From positions 21,267,557-21,331,556 of the forward strand of contig NC_092320.1 of the NCBI RefSeq assembly GCF_036785885.1: a stretch of 64,000 bases of DNA, given 5' to 3'. This DNA comes from Coffea arabica. Its lineage: Eukaryota > Streptophyta > Magnoliopsida > Gentianales > Rubiaceae. Position 1 is the stretch's first letter. Each line of letters begins with the position of its first letter. This document shows positions 1-12,728 of this stretch, piece by piece. The notes under the pieces were generated by a model. The model did not search any database. It was not told the origin of the DNA and was given only the letters and a program-made list of their open reading frames with translations. Both the position numbers and the translations under genes were made by a program.

Positions 1-19
1 TTGGGGAGGGGGGGGGGGA

Positions 20-165
20 TGATCCATTAGTGTGTATGTGGAATTGTTATAAACCAAAAAAGTAGGGATATAAAGGTATTTTCACACCTTTTTTTTTCTT
101 TTTCATTTTCATTTTCCTATTCTTCTTCTTCCTTTATCCGCCACCACTGACATCTCCAATCCTAT
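20..165 (+). repeat. Left terminal inverted repeat of the outer Mutator-like element
   Basis: This arm is the inverted counterpart of 1560-1702 plus 2684-2720. The match runs through the region after the G-run, the TTATAAACCAAAAAA stretch, the T-rich block and the CCACCACTGACATC end. It is imperfect, with scattered substitutions and indels in the T-runs, which suggests an old insertion. Confidence 0.7.
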
Positions 166-353
166 GCTTTTGTTCAATGGCCTCCTAGCATTTTTCATCT
201 CTTATTTACCAATCCAAAATAGTTTCCGTCAAATCCCACTTCATATTCCAAATCTGCAACCGTATTCCAAAAATCGTCGAAGTCTCACAAAATACATGTC
301 TAATCCGACCACTAAATTTCTTGTCAAATTCACTTCCATGAAATTCCTTTTCG

Positions 354-875
354 TTGAATTCAAATTGTTCCTGGGCCGGCTATGATTTTTGCGACATCTG
401 CAGTAGTACTCCTAAGGGGCCGGTGGTGAAGTGGAAGACAGACTTAGCATTTGCTAGCTTCATCCTGCTATTTGCAAGAACCCTGCTTCATTTCTTACCA
501 GAATCCCACAAAAATGATATGGTCAAAGACTCCAAGAAGCAAGGCGGGCTTATCAATGCTGGTGGCGGTGAGCTAGTTGATGTCAAGATGATTAAGGGAT
601 TTAGTGTCAAAAACTTTTTTTGGATGGAAAGGCAGCCGTCAAAATACTGGTATGAGCCACTTCTTAAGCTGCCATAATCTGGATATGTGATGAGGAGGGC
701 TAGTCTGACAAGGTACAAGCAATATTGGGTTAGTGATGGTAACGAAGATGATGATCTCTTGGCAACTAGAGCAACTTTTCAAGGGGCTGAAGAAAGGGTT
801 TTTGGTGAACCTACAGCAGAATTGTTAAGCAAGAAGAAAATGTGTCAGGAGGAATTTTCTTGGCTAGAAGTTTAG
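354..875 (+). pseudogene. Possible captured gene fragment inside the Mutator-like element
   Basis: Two consecutive open stretches (354-677 and 687-875) lie between the inverted repeats and are more GC-balanced than the surroundings. The first encodes a hydrophobic stretch near ASFILLFARTLLHFLPESHK, the second an acidic segment with GNEDDDLL. I recognise no family in either. Mutator-like elements often carry pieces of host genes, which would explain coding-like composition without an intact gene. There is no credible start context or complete domain, so it could also be chance open sequence. A further open piece at 1240-1464 is equally unrecognisable. Confidence 0.25.
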
Positions 876-1702
876 GATTCCTCTAACATTCAAGGAATAT
901 TTAGTAGTTTTGCGTTTCAAATTTTGAGTCCACGTATTTTCACTAGGTTAATGGGGGGCAAAGAATGGTAAATTTGCACTAGATTCTAATAAATTAGCCT
1001 TGTGGTTTATTCTTAGTTCCTGATTTTCTCCTTTCTTTCACTTTATCTATTCTGCCACTTAGCATGAGATTTTGTTTCAAATGTAAGTTTAGTATCTTTG
1101 TAATTCGCCATGCTTGATCATCATTTCTTTCAATCTTGCTTAGACCATTATTTTTGTGTTTTAAAACAAAATATCCTTTAATCATAGGCATTTGCATTGG
1201 TATAATTAGAGGAATGAAGAGGCAATAGCCTCGAACACATTGCAACTCAGCCTCTGCAGTCGCTTCTGCATTGTGGAAGAGCCTCTAAAAACTCCTCCAC
1301 CAGAGGTTGCAGGATTGGAGTTTCCTGGAGGAGCTTCGGATCTGTCCTGGGTTCTCATCAAAACTTGCTCCACCATGTCCTCATCTGCACTTGCTCAACT
1401 AGTCCAACATTCTAAAGCTGCAGCCATGGCTTTTGTACAAGTAGAACTGGAACTGAAAGCCTGATAGCATTAGTATCATGCCGTAAGCATAGACATATAA
1501 GAATAGAAGCTTTTGAAGGTTGTTAAAGCTTTGTCTTTTGGAGATATCTTGATAATAGTAGCAATAGGATTGGAACCGTCAGTGGTGGTGGATGAGGGAA
1601 GAAGAAGAATAGGAAAAAGAAAAAAAAAAAAGGAAAGATGAGGGAGAAGGGAGAAAAAGGTGTAAAATTACCTTTATGTCCCTATTTTTTGGTTTATAAC
1701 AA

Positions 1703-2674
1703 GGGATGATTTCAGAAACCTCCCTTGAGGTTTCATGAAATATCATCTAGCTCCCCTAAACTTTTTAAAATCTCACTTAGCACCCTTGAAGTGATAGTAG
1801 GGTCATATACTAATATCAAAGGTGGTGAATTGTCAATAATACCCTCATATTTAAATTTTCTAAACTTGTTTTTCTTTCTCTAAATTTTCTACTTTTCTTT
1901 AACAATGTCTATACAAACATACATACATATATATATATATGTATAATTGAATTGCAAATGCCAATGAGATATAGGATTTAATTAATGAAATATTCAATGC
2001 ATTTGGAGAAGAATAGCTGCAGGTTTTTTTTATTTTTTCCCTTTTTTGGTGTTTCACAAATTTATTTATTTATTTATTTATTCCTATTCATGCATAGCGC
2101 AAGAGAAATAAAGTAATTGAAACTCTGACAGTTTTTCAAATTCTGACTTTTTCTATAATAAAATTTCATATTTCACACCCATAAAAAAAGTCTGTCTATT
2201 TTGAGTAAATTTTTTATATAATATTGAAGTTGGATATCATCTATTACTAAGTTTTTTTTGCTCAAATGTATGATTTTACATGCTAATTACCTTCAACGCT
2301 ATGAAGGATTCTATTTGTAGAAATGGTTTAAAAAATAGCATTTACTTTTACTATATCTTCCTACTGTAGAAGTGACTACTGGTTGTAATATAAAACCTTA
2401 CCAATTTTCATCTCCTCACTTTTAAGATGGTTCCAATTTAGTACTTTTTTTTTCTTAGTTAGTAAAATGTTCATTTTTTTATAGCTTAAGGGTATTAAAG
2501 GCACTAAAATAATCTCTCTCCTCAAACATGAATTTTTTAATATTACTTTTGGTTAGAAGGACTTCCAATGTTACCAAAATGTCAATTCAAGGGGTGCTAA
2601 GTGAGATTTTAAAAATCTCAAGGGAGCTAGGTGATATTTCATAAAACCTCAGGGGAGGTTTATGAAATTATCCC
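1703..2674. mobile_element. Nested non-autonomous Mutator-like element with 9-bp target duplication
   Basis: The ends are GGGATGATTTCAGAAACCTCCC at the left and, in reverse complement, GGGATAATTTCATAAACCTCCC at the right. The inverted repeats continue for about 95 bp (through CTAGCTCCC and TCTCACTTAGCACCC). Immediately outside both ends is the identical 9-mer TTATAACAA (1694-1702 and 2675-2683), the duplication length expected for Mutator-like elements. The 972-bp element has an AT-rich core with (TA)n and (TTTA)n runs and no coding capacity. It sits inside the right arm of the outer element and is therefore younger. Confidence 0.85.
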
Positions 2675-3115
2675 TTATAACAATTACACATACATAATGA
2701 TGGAGCGTGCCTCCCACACCTCTAAGACACCGTCAATTTTTTGGATTCCGTCATGGATTTTATTTAAGTGGGTTAAATTTTATAGTTTAGAAACTTAAGT
2801 GTCTCATTTTGAAGTTCAAGGATTGAAGTTGGATTGCGTGTGTAGTTTGAGGAGACAAAATGGAATTAACCCCACACATTTTATTATATCCAAATTAAGT
2901 GATTAAAACATTCAATTTTAGCTCAAATTAGGTGATTAAATGTCAATTGTTCTAATTGGTCAAAAATCAAAACTTAAGAGACAAAGTGTGTTTTCGCTGA
3001 ACTAATAGAGTCCAAATTGGTACAACCCCCGAACAATGGGATGAAAAGTGCATTTTCCCCGTCTCTTTAGCTTCATAAGACATTGCCCGGTTACCGTTGA
3101 TACGTAATTAAAACC

Positions 3116-6100
3116 ATGCCGGCTATTGCAAACCCATCCCTCCTTATCCTCCACCACCACCACCACCTCCACCTCCACCTCCGTCCACGGCGGTTCGCCA
3201 CCGGTCTCCTCCCCCAAACTCTTCTGTCTCTACTCTCCTCATCTATTCGAGCTCCCACATTGAGACCTCACTCTACTTCATCTTCTGCACAGACTCAGCC
3301 ACTCTCCACTGACAATGCCCGAACTGGCCGGTCCGGTTCAATCTCTTCTCCTCCGGTTCAACCGGACATAGCTCAGAAAATCGACATTAATCCTCCCAAA
3401 GGTACCCGCGATTTCCCCCCTGAAGACATGCGGCTTCGCAATTGGCTCTTTAACAACTTCAAAGAGGTATTTAACTTTTGCTAAGAAATTGAAAGTTTTT
3501 TGTACTGTGAAGAAATGTGTGCAAAATTATTCAATAATTGACGTTTGATAATATGATAATGCATGTGGGTAAAAATTAGCTGGAAAATGACTCTAATTTG
3601 ATTTTAAATTATGGACACTTTCAGCTAAATATAGGAACTTTTTTCCTGTATACTAGTTTTGTTGCATATGGTATGGTAGCTACACTCTAGGAGAAGATAT
3701 TACTTTGACCGGACTTGAATAGCTGGTGGAATCGAACATGTAGACACTTTTGGAGAAACTTAGGAACTTTGTGGTGAAGTAGTACTATTGTTGTATAATC
3801 CGACGTGCCGGAGGAGCTACGATGAATAACATTTGGGACTACTGAGGAATTGAAGTTATTAATAATGTGTAAATTCTGTTTTAGTTCTCTTTCCTTCATC
3901 TTGGCAGGCATGTATTTGATGTTTGTATATGTTTCTAATTGGTAGTTTCTTTTTCTTTTTTTTTTTTGGTTTAAGATTAGGTTTCACAATTATATGGGTT
4001 TGAAGAGGTTGATTTCCCAGTGCTAGAGTCAGAGGCTTTATTCATCAGGAAAGCGGGGGAGGAAATTAGAGAGCAGGTTTGTCTTTGAGGTTCTTATTGT
4101 TGTTTTTGTTGTATGATTTTTTATTTCTCTTTTAATATTTAATATGGATGTTTCATTGATTTTCTTAAAGCATGGTTACACGGATGCTTGATATAATACT
4201 TGGAAAAACAAGCCAAAAAGTAAGATATTGACAAAAGACATGTAATATTTGCTATACAGCGGTGAATACTGTTTAAAATTGCATTGCATCTATTTTACCC
4301 TTGTCCCTAGACCATTAATTTGGGCCGCAGTGTTTGTAAGTGCATGTACCCCTTTCTGTCTGCTTCATGCCTTAGCCATTCTGAGCACAATCATAGTTCT
4401 GCTTTGCTATGACCCAAAGTAAAAATGTATTTTTTAAAGTAAAGAGTAAGAAGAAAAAAATTAAGCCAGATAAAATTTGAAAGACTCTGATATTTATTAT
4501 ATCGCAATTGTATGAGGGAAAATTAATTCAAATTTGTTTTCATTTGTGCATTCAGCTTTACTGCTTTGAGGATCGGGGAAACCGTCGAGTTGCATTGAGG
4601 CCTGAACTTACTCCTTCCTTGGCAAGGCTTGTGATACAGAAAGGGTACTTGAATTCTGCTTTCTGTTGATTTAAATATTATACAGGATGTTGTAATTATG
4701 TAAACTTTCTTGGCCTTATTGACTCAGGAATTCTTTTAAAATGCATTTATGTCATCTATTGTTTATTTATGTTTCATTGATGATTTGTATCCAGGTACAG
4801 ATGCCAGATTTTGATCTCCATGTTTTTTTCTGTCCAGAAAATCTTTGCCACTTCCACTAAAATGGTTTGCTGTTGGACAGTGCTGGCGTTATGAGAGAAT
4901 GACCAGGGGCCGGCGTCGTGAACACTACCAGTGGAATATGGATATTATTGGCGTTCCTGATGTTACAGTATATCAACTGACTCTGCTTTTCTTGTTCTCA
5001 ATTGTGACTGAGATATCATTTTATTGAAATTTTTATATTTAGGAATTCATTATTTTCTTTACATTTGATGAAAGAGTGTTATTCTTTCATCGCTTGATGC
5101 ATTTAGGCTTATGGGTTATTGATTATTAAATGAAAATCTAATAGTTAGTTGAGAGAGTTCTTTTTTCTGCCTCACTAGTTTGTTTTGTTGATTCAGCAGT
5201 ACTGCAGACTGATTGTTTAGAAAACTTACCAGACTGAATCTCTGTTGTTTCCATCATAGTCATGACTGATGAGATTCTTTAGTCAAAATTTTAGACTTCT
5301 TTGTACCTTTTAATTTTAATGATGTGATGATATTTCATTTAGGGACTGCTAGTTACTCCACTGAGAAATCAACCTAGATATTTATGGTGGTTTTGAATAA
5401 GCTACAATGAATCTCCATGTTGGGGCCCTTTCTTAGTTCTTCTCTTAGGGCTTTCCTGTAATCACTTCTATTTTTTGTTTGTCACTGTTGTAATTTTTTT
5501 TTCGAATTCAGTTACTTGAAGACAAAGAAATGCTAATTTGATGATTGTCTATTGTTAATTTATCCAAGCGAGTGACAGTTCGATTTTCTCAAGTGCAACA
5601 TTAAATCGAAGATGCTGTTTTGGATGGTTTATCAGGAATAATATTTTTAGTCGTGAAATGGCTTCCACCAAGTGAATTTTTTAAGCCTGTCAGTTTGAGA
5701 AGTTGTACAATTGTGAATCTGGTGGACTGTTAGTTTTTCTTCTGCATTTATTTGCTCCCAGAACAACAAAGGAAATACCCTAGGAGAGTAAATGATGACA
5801 CTTAACTCAGAAAGCACATTCCAATTAAATTGCGCAAGGGGAAGGAATCATTGCTTGAGACAGAATTGAATACGCAATTAACATGATTTCTCTTGCCCTT
5901 GAATTTTACTTAGAGATTTCCAGCTAACAACTTGGACTAGTAGTTTTCCAATTCCTTTGAAAAGTTTGTTATTACAGTTTCTCCATGTCTGTCAAGAAGA
6001 TTGCTTTTTGGACTAGTTGGGGATTATTTAATCACTTATATGAGTAGGGCTGTTTACAACCAGTAACTTGGATATAAGAACTATGGCCACTATTCTAGGC

Positions 6101-9100
6101 CTCACCATGTTTCATATGTGTACCAAGTAAATGCAGCTTAAGGAGTTTTTGGACAGTGACCTAATCTTTTATAAGAGCTTAATTCTCTTTATTGGTTGTT
6201 ATAGGCTGAGGCTGAGCTGATTTCATCAATTGTCACCTTTTTCAAGCGCATTGGTATCACCGCATCTGATGTTGGGTTCAAGGTTTCCAGTAGAAAGGTG
6301 AGTGAGTTCTGTAGGTCTTGCTTCCTCTAAGCTTTGCAGGTTGCACTTACTGGAGAATAGCTCCATATTCAGAGGCCATTATTTGGAAAAGTTCATTTGA
6401 ACATTCTCTAAACACATTTTTCAATCTTCCCTTTCAGTTTTCATTATTTCACAAATGAATTTCATTGGAGGTAGTTAAATTTAAGTGAAATGAGTGTGTT
6501 TGCATAGCAGGTTATTTGGGGTAATTTCTTGAAAAAAAATACTGTAGCACTCTTTTGATGTGATGTATGTGAGATAAAAAGGTGATTGGAAAATGTGTTT
6601 ATTATGCAGGTAAATAAATTTGTGTAAATAATTTGCAATCCAAACACATTTGTATGGCGTTTGCTTTTGGTGTATGCTTCCTGCTATCATGAAAATTTTG
6701 TAATTGCCATCCTGTAGTGATTGTTTTTCCAATTATTACCTTCTAAGGCAATTTGACGCTTTATTTTGTATTAATATTATTGCAATTTGGATGAAGTTAG
6801 TAACTGTGTTGAAGGCCTCATTTGGTAGTTTCTTTTTTGGTGTAATTTTGTGATACTTTATTTCCTGAGAAGCTGTTGATTCCTACAAATAGAGTATTAG
6901 AAGAAATATTTGGTTGGAGAGAGAGAGAACAGAAAATAAGCTCAAGCACAGGGAAGGAGATTTTTTATTTTTCGTATACATCTCTATCTTCTTAAACATT
7001 TTAATTTTTTTATGCATTGTAATTTACTAATTATTGAGCTATACAAATCTACCTGCAATTTATGGCCTGATTCCTGCATTTTTTTGATTAGTTCCATACA
7101 GCCTTGATTGATATTATGTGTTAATTCCTGCAGAACACTGTTCATTATGGACAGATGTAATATGTATACTGATCTATTTTTTCTTTTTTGGGCCAAAGTT
7201 TGAGTTCTGATTGTTTAGTGCTTCTATAGGAATCTGAAGAAATAGAGGTTCCTGATTCATCTCTTAATCTTTTGAAATCTATTCAATAGCTTTGATTTTC
7301 CACTGAGTTTTTGGAGTACTTAAACATGACCTTTGACTCTAATTTAATAGACATAAGAAAAAAATATATCTGCTTCAGTTAGCTATTTGTCTCTACGTAC
7401 TCACAAGGTGTTGTATGGCACCACAGTTCAATGATTATTTAGTGATGTTGGATAAGTTTGAGATGCATATTACCTGATCTGGTATTTCTTGTTGGAATGG
7501 TGATAAGCATGGTATTTTTCAGATCTTATTTGAAGTATTTCTTGTTTCTTTAACAAACTGGCAGATGTTGCTGCCTATGCGTGCCGTTCTGTAGCACTAA
7601 TATTGCTGAATTTTCTTGCAGGTTTTACAGGAAGTATTAAGAGGATACTCTGTACCTGATCATTTATTTGGTAGAGTTTGTGTCATTATAGACAAGGTCA
7701 GACAATGCTGTATCTGTTACTATGCAATTTCTCCTCTTCCAACTTTCTGATGAAACGACTGATGATACTTTTCTGCTTATAGCTTCTTACAAGCTGGATT
7801 CTTTCAGCATGATATGGTAGTCAGTGTATTCATGTAATCAAACCTTTTTTTTTTTTTTAAACTTCTGATAGTGGATCTGGGTTTCAACTGGTCTGACCAT
7901 TAGGTAACTAAATGCTCATTTCCTCTTTATGTTGAAAATGGAAGTTTTATCCTGGCTGTTCTTATCGGTTAATAGAGGGTCTAGAAAGGTTGTATGGTCA
8001 GGTTAAGAAGGCTAGAAAAATTGTTCGGGGCTTGTGGATGAGGAAAGCTTGGATAGAAAGAGTTTTCTATTTCAGATTAGATTGTTAATTTGTACCGTTT
8101 ACTTGATAAATTTACATCTTTATTTCCTGTCTATGTTTATGTATCTATGTAAGTTTGGCTGGAGATTTGCATCTTTAGTAATATTTGGCTTGAAACAGAT
8201 GGAAAAGATTCCAATAGATGATATTAAGAAAGAGTTGAGATCTGCTGAGTTATCAGAGGAGGTTATAGAGGAGCTGCTGCAAGTTCTTTCTGTCAAGTCT
8301 TTGGAAAAGTTGGAAGGTTTGGTCACTTTTAACATTTTGATTGTTATCTTGTGCAAAATCATGGATTTGAGGCTGGATACCCTAAACTTTGATTAATAAG
8401 GCTTTCTATTGAGAATAAATAGTTAATTTTATCCTCTGTTTACCCCGTCAGCCTTTGAGCCCCTGGCTTTTAAATTAAGGGATTAGTATTTCATGCCAGC
8501 TCTAAACAATAACTCTTTTCCTTTTTCACTCTTATTGCACTTGCGGCATTGATTGTTGATGTTGAAAATAAGTAATGTGGGTATGTGGTAGTATAAATCA
8601 TAAATGCGGATATGTGGTAGTATAAATCATATTCACACTTGTGCCAATCTCTAGGCTATGAAGCTTCAAATTTGCTCTCTTCAATAAAAAGCTTGAAAAC
8701 TGGTATCATAACAAAAATTTCCTAAAATTTGGGAGTTTATTCAAATATTGCAGGGTGCACTTAGGGACTTGGAAATTTTAAGTGTTACAGAGCTTGTGGA
8801 GATGAAATTGAACCATTTGCACCTTTATGTTACTACAAACAAGTTTACCATTGCTACATTAACTATGAACTTGTCTAAAGATGTAGATGCTCTGCAGTTG
8901 AAATTGAGCTATTACATGTGGGACTTCTGATTTTAAGGTTTGCTTACCATTTATTTGATGGAGTGAATCAGGTTCTGGATGTAACTTAACTAGAATTTAT
9001 CAAAAGTGTCAGGCTACTTAGAATGGTGACATTGGTGTTAAGAAATTTAAGAAGGAAACAAGGAAAATTTTTATCTGCAGCTTATACTCTAGGATTGTCC

Positions 9101-12100
9101 TGAGGACTAGAATTGGAATTTCATTGAACATTTGTTGAATTTTATATTGGACATCTACTGAGTTAATGGAGCTAACAATTTTGCATTTGAAGAGATGGGC
9201 CGGGAAAAATAACTGAGCTAGCAATAATATAATGATACAAATATGTGGGTGATGATTAGTTCTACATTTGTTTCTACTGCCATAATTAGTAGTGTACAGT
9301 TTTCTTTTAGCTAAGTACCATCATCATGGTAATTTTAATTTTGTAGCTTTTGCCAGTACTATTTTTCCTTCTAAATATTCTATTCCATTTCTGTAGAGAA
9401 ACTTGGCACAGTGGGGGAAGCTCTTGTGGATTTGAAGCAATTATTTTCACTTGCTGAAAAGTATGGTTACGCTGACTGGATTCAGTTTGATGCGTCTGTT
9501 GTCCGCGGTCTAGCCTATTATACTGGGATTGTGTTTGAGGTCAGGTTTTTTAAAATTGATCTCATTTTGCTCTGAACAAGTTTTTCCTTTTTTTTTTTAA
9601 ACATTATGAAAATTTACTAGTTCAGAGTGTTTGCTTATCTGCTATCCTCATGTTTCATGTGGGATATTGAGTGCTTGTAACAGGGTATATAGCACAATGT
9701 AGTATCTCTAGCAAATAGGCTGTTCTTGCCAGATTGGGGTTTGCTTCAGTGGCCTCTGTGATTTGAAGTCTGGAAAGTAATATTTTGGTGATTCACTCAA
9801 ATTTTATGCTAGTTGAAAAAACAAAGTTTAATATTTGTTCTTTCAATGGAAGTTTAGAGACAGGGCTATGCAGCTTTGGCAGCTACTTTACCTAAAAACA
9901 AATTACTACGTCATGCTGTTTTAACTAAAGTTAAATTGATCATTTTATTGCCTCATGACTGGGTAAGAAGCACTTTTGGATTTTATCACGTCTCTCAGCT
10001 GTATCATTCCGAGCTTTATTTATCTTTCTTTTTTTTTTCACCCATTAATTTGTTTTGGATTCTGTTTTATTCTTGTAAAAGTCCTCTGAAATAGGGCATT
10101 GACACTATATGCCAAGGCACTTAAGCCAAGTACATGGATTTCAAGAACCATTTAGATATGATGGTGCAGTACTATGCTCCATATTTTAAATGTATCCATT
10201 AAGGGATGCACATGCTGATCTGCTTGGAAGCATAACAGGTTGTCATGATTATTGTCCGAATGCTAAATTGTGGGGTAGAACAAAACTCACATTTAGAGAA
10301 CAATCAACACACGGTTCCTTTAGCTCCTTTTTTCTTATGTGACCTGCATACATTTGTATAATTTATGCAATCAAGTACAGCTGCTTAAAGTTAATTGATA
10401 GTTGCAGAATATGTACATCTTTGTTGTCACGGACTTAATGATAGTTGTCTACAGGGATTTGACCGGGAAGGGAAGCTGCGAGCCATTTGTGGGGGTGGTC
10501 GGTATGACCACTTGCTTTCTACATTTGGAGGTGATGACATTCCAGCTTGTGGCTTTGGCTTTGGGGATGCCGTAATAGTAGAAGTGAGTGAAATTTCCTC
10601 TCCCCTTTATGAGAGATTAGCTCTACTTTGTAGTTTGGGCATTGGTGGTAAGCGTCTTCTGCAGTAAGAATTGATTATTCCGCCTCTTGGTGTTTTTTAT
10701 GATTATAATAATCATTGCCAGAAAATAGAGGTTTACATGTAAATTCAAATTTTAGTGGAGGGATGGAATGCGGTTTTCTATGTCAAACCATAAGGGGACA
10801 TTTGTCTCCCAGCCTCAACAACATGGAGAAAAAGGTAATCTACCCTAGGTGTTAAACAAATTATGTCACCTCACTTCCAAGAACAGGGTGGTGTGATGAT
10901 ACTTGGCAGAAAGGTGATAAGGGAAAAGAGAGAAGAAAAAACCTTTAGAGAGGTGAGAGATGTGTGGGAAGAAAAAGATAAGAGAGAGGACATTTATTTT
11001 GCAAGTGCTTAGGAAAATGCAGAAAGTCAAAAACCATTAATGAACTCTAAGTTATATAAAGAGATTGCATATCTATTTAAAGACTCAAACTTGTATACAA
11101 TCCAATGTCTTATTGTGATGGGAATTGAAACATTATCTACTGAAATGACCAAAGAAACCAAACTTCAAACAGTATTAATTTAACTCTGTCCAAACATAAC
11201 TAAATTCTCAGTACTATGAAAAGTAATTATTTATTACTCTAAAGTAAGATTGAAATAATTATTGTTCAATTTTACTCTCCAAGAGCCTTTTTTGCCTGCA
11301 TTAGGTAATGGAGAGCGTCCAGTATGAGAAAAGTATACATTTTAGTCTACCCTTAATTTATGTTGACTAACAGGTGATTTTACATAAGAAGATTTCAGAC
11401 TATAATTCTCCTTTGGGCACTGTCTTCTAAATTTCCTTCTTGATTGTTTACTATAAATATATAAAAAAAATAAAAATAAAAGAAGATTCTTAAGAATGAA
11501 AACAGTACTTGTCTGAAGCATTAGCTGCCTACGTACTCATCTTAAAGATCAAGTTTTGTCATAGAAGTTGGGAGTTCCTAACATTATATTATTCTTCTTA
11601 AGTTGTGGTGACCTAGCTATTTGTTTGGCATTTTGTACTTTCTTGATCTTTTTCTGTAACTCATACGATCATTGTTTTTGCCTATGATCCTCTTTTCTGA
11701 AGCCTATCTACATTATGTAATTTGACACCATTGTTTAGCTGCTACAGGATCAATCAACATTCAGCGAAGTTAAAAAAAGAAAAAGGAATCTCATAAAACA
11801 TGTTTGGCATTCCAATGAAACATGCTTGGCTACGTCTCCCTATTAAGTGGTATAACCCCCTCCTCTCCCCCCCCCCCCCAAAAACCACCACCCAAAAAAA
11901 GGGAATCTCATTCAACATGAATACTTTATATTTGCTTAGCATTTGGAAACTATATACTCGGAGAGTACTTCTGTCTTAAGATTCTTAAAATATATATTCA
12001 ATTTTGGGATGTTTTCTTAAGATTATACTGCAAAAGGCTCTTTACCATTAGTGTTTGCTGTCAATTTATTGATGGTCGCATGCATGGTAGCATTTACTCT

Positions 12101-12728
12101 GTTTCAAATTAGCTGTTATTCTGAACCATCCTACAAGATCTTGGCTTGAGTTTTTCATATACAACTGTATTTGTCATTTAGCTGCTCAAGGAGAAAGGAC
12201 TTCTGCCAGAATTAAGCCCCCAAGTGGAGAACATTGTCTGCTCACTTGATCAGGATCTTCGAGGCGCAGCTGCTGCAGTTGCTAGGATTCTCAGGCAAAG
12301 AGGCCAAAGTGTTGATTTGGTTTTGGAGAATAAACCTCTGAAATGGTACGAAATGATAGTTGGTTTAAGCTTCTTGCAGAGGTCATAGCTAATTTATTAA
12401 TATTTTGCTGTTGGCTAAAGAAAAAAATTTTGCTTTTAGGAGGAAGAAAATTTTCCTACAAAGTAAAATTTTTTATTATGTACATTTCTTCCATTATTTG
12501 ATCTTCCTTCCCTGATAGATTTTTACAGCTTTAATTAATAGTTTTATATGTTTGGACATACTAACCATGCAGAATTTCTATTTTCACAGGGTGTTCAAAC
12601 GGGCAGCACGGATAAATGCACAGAGGCTGATCTTGGTGGGAAGTGCTGAGTGGCAGAAAGGTATGGTTGGTGTAAAAATTCTTACATCCGGGGAACAATA
12701 TGAGGTAAAAGTTGATGAACTAGAATAG
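3116..12728 (+). CDS. HRS1: Histidyl-tRNA synthetase, chloroplast/mitochondrial type (11 exons, 508 aa)
   Basis: A class II aminoacyl-tRNA synthetase that charges tRNA-His with histidine using ATP, probably in plastids and mitochondria. Exons: 3116-3466, 3981-4076, 4556-4644, 4838-4967, 6205-6297, 7622-7696, 8199-8316, 9397-9539, 10455-10583, 12182-12345, 12590-12728; all borders are GT-AG and the joined frame is open for 508 codons. The first ~90 residues are rich in Ser, Thr and Arg with few acidic residues, as in an organellar transit peptide, and include a histidine tract (residues 13-21). The catalytic domain starts near [10 protein letters not shown] (about residue 95). Visible signatures are [12 protein letters not shown] (162-173), motif 2 with [16 protein letters not shown] (195-210), the HisRS-specific RGLAYYTG (354-361) and GGGRYD (378-383). 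The C-terminal ~70 residues fit the anticodon-binding domain. Motif 3 is unusual (GFGFGDAVI, 398-406). The start is the first ATG in frame. Confidence 0.93.
6496..6647. mobile_element. MITE in intron 5 of the HisRS gene
   Basis: This 152-bp segment begins GTGTTTGCATAGCAGGTTATTT and ends, in reverse complement, GTGTTTGGATTGCAAATTATTT, giving terminal inverted repeats of about 22 bp. The core is AT-rich and non-coding. A related 3' half occurs at about 18083-18143 (AAAATGTATTTATGATGCAAAC to ATCCAAACAAACCC). I could not define a target duplication, so the superfamily is left open. Confidence 0.6.
8582..8630. repeat. 29-bp tandem duplication in HisRS intron 7
   Basis: TATGTGGTAGTATAAATCAT occurs at 8582-8601 and again at 8611-8630, a period of 29 bp. 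It is intronic and probably arose by replication slippage. Confidence 0.8.

Larger units (their letters stand above)
1..2720. mobile_element. Mutator-like element with long terminal inverted repeats, left end at window edge
   Basis: The left arm (about 20-165) and the right arm (about 1560-1702 continuing at 2684-2720) are inverted copies of each other. Both carry a GTGTAATTGTTATAAACC-like stretch, then CAAAAAATAGGGA, a T-rich block, TCCTATTCTTCTTCTTCC and CACCACTGAC. Long TIRs of over 140 bp around a short non-coding-looking core are typical of non-autonomous Mutator-like elements. The right arm is interrupted by another element at 1703-2674; without it the element is about 1.75 kb. The outermost bases are not defined, because the left tip is a G-run at the window edge, so no target duplication can be read. 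No transposase ORF is present. The core may hold captured host sequence (see 354-875). Structure is seen directly; the superfamily is inferred. Confidence 0.7.

Noticed and set aside
8034-8198. Longer open frame running into HisRS exon 7
   Set aside because: It is intron sequence read through; the acceptor at 8198 explains the conserved start of exon 7.
8748-8940. Extra HisRS exon with a Leu-rich open stretch preceded by an AG
   Set aside because: Exons 7 and 8 join in frame and match the family without it; the stretch is not conserved HisRS sequence.
11866-11884. C-run followed by ACCACCACCC
   Set aside because: A simple homopolymer tract in HisRS intron 9, without a flanking element or motif.
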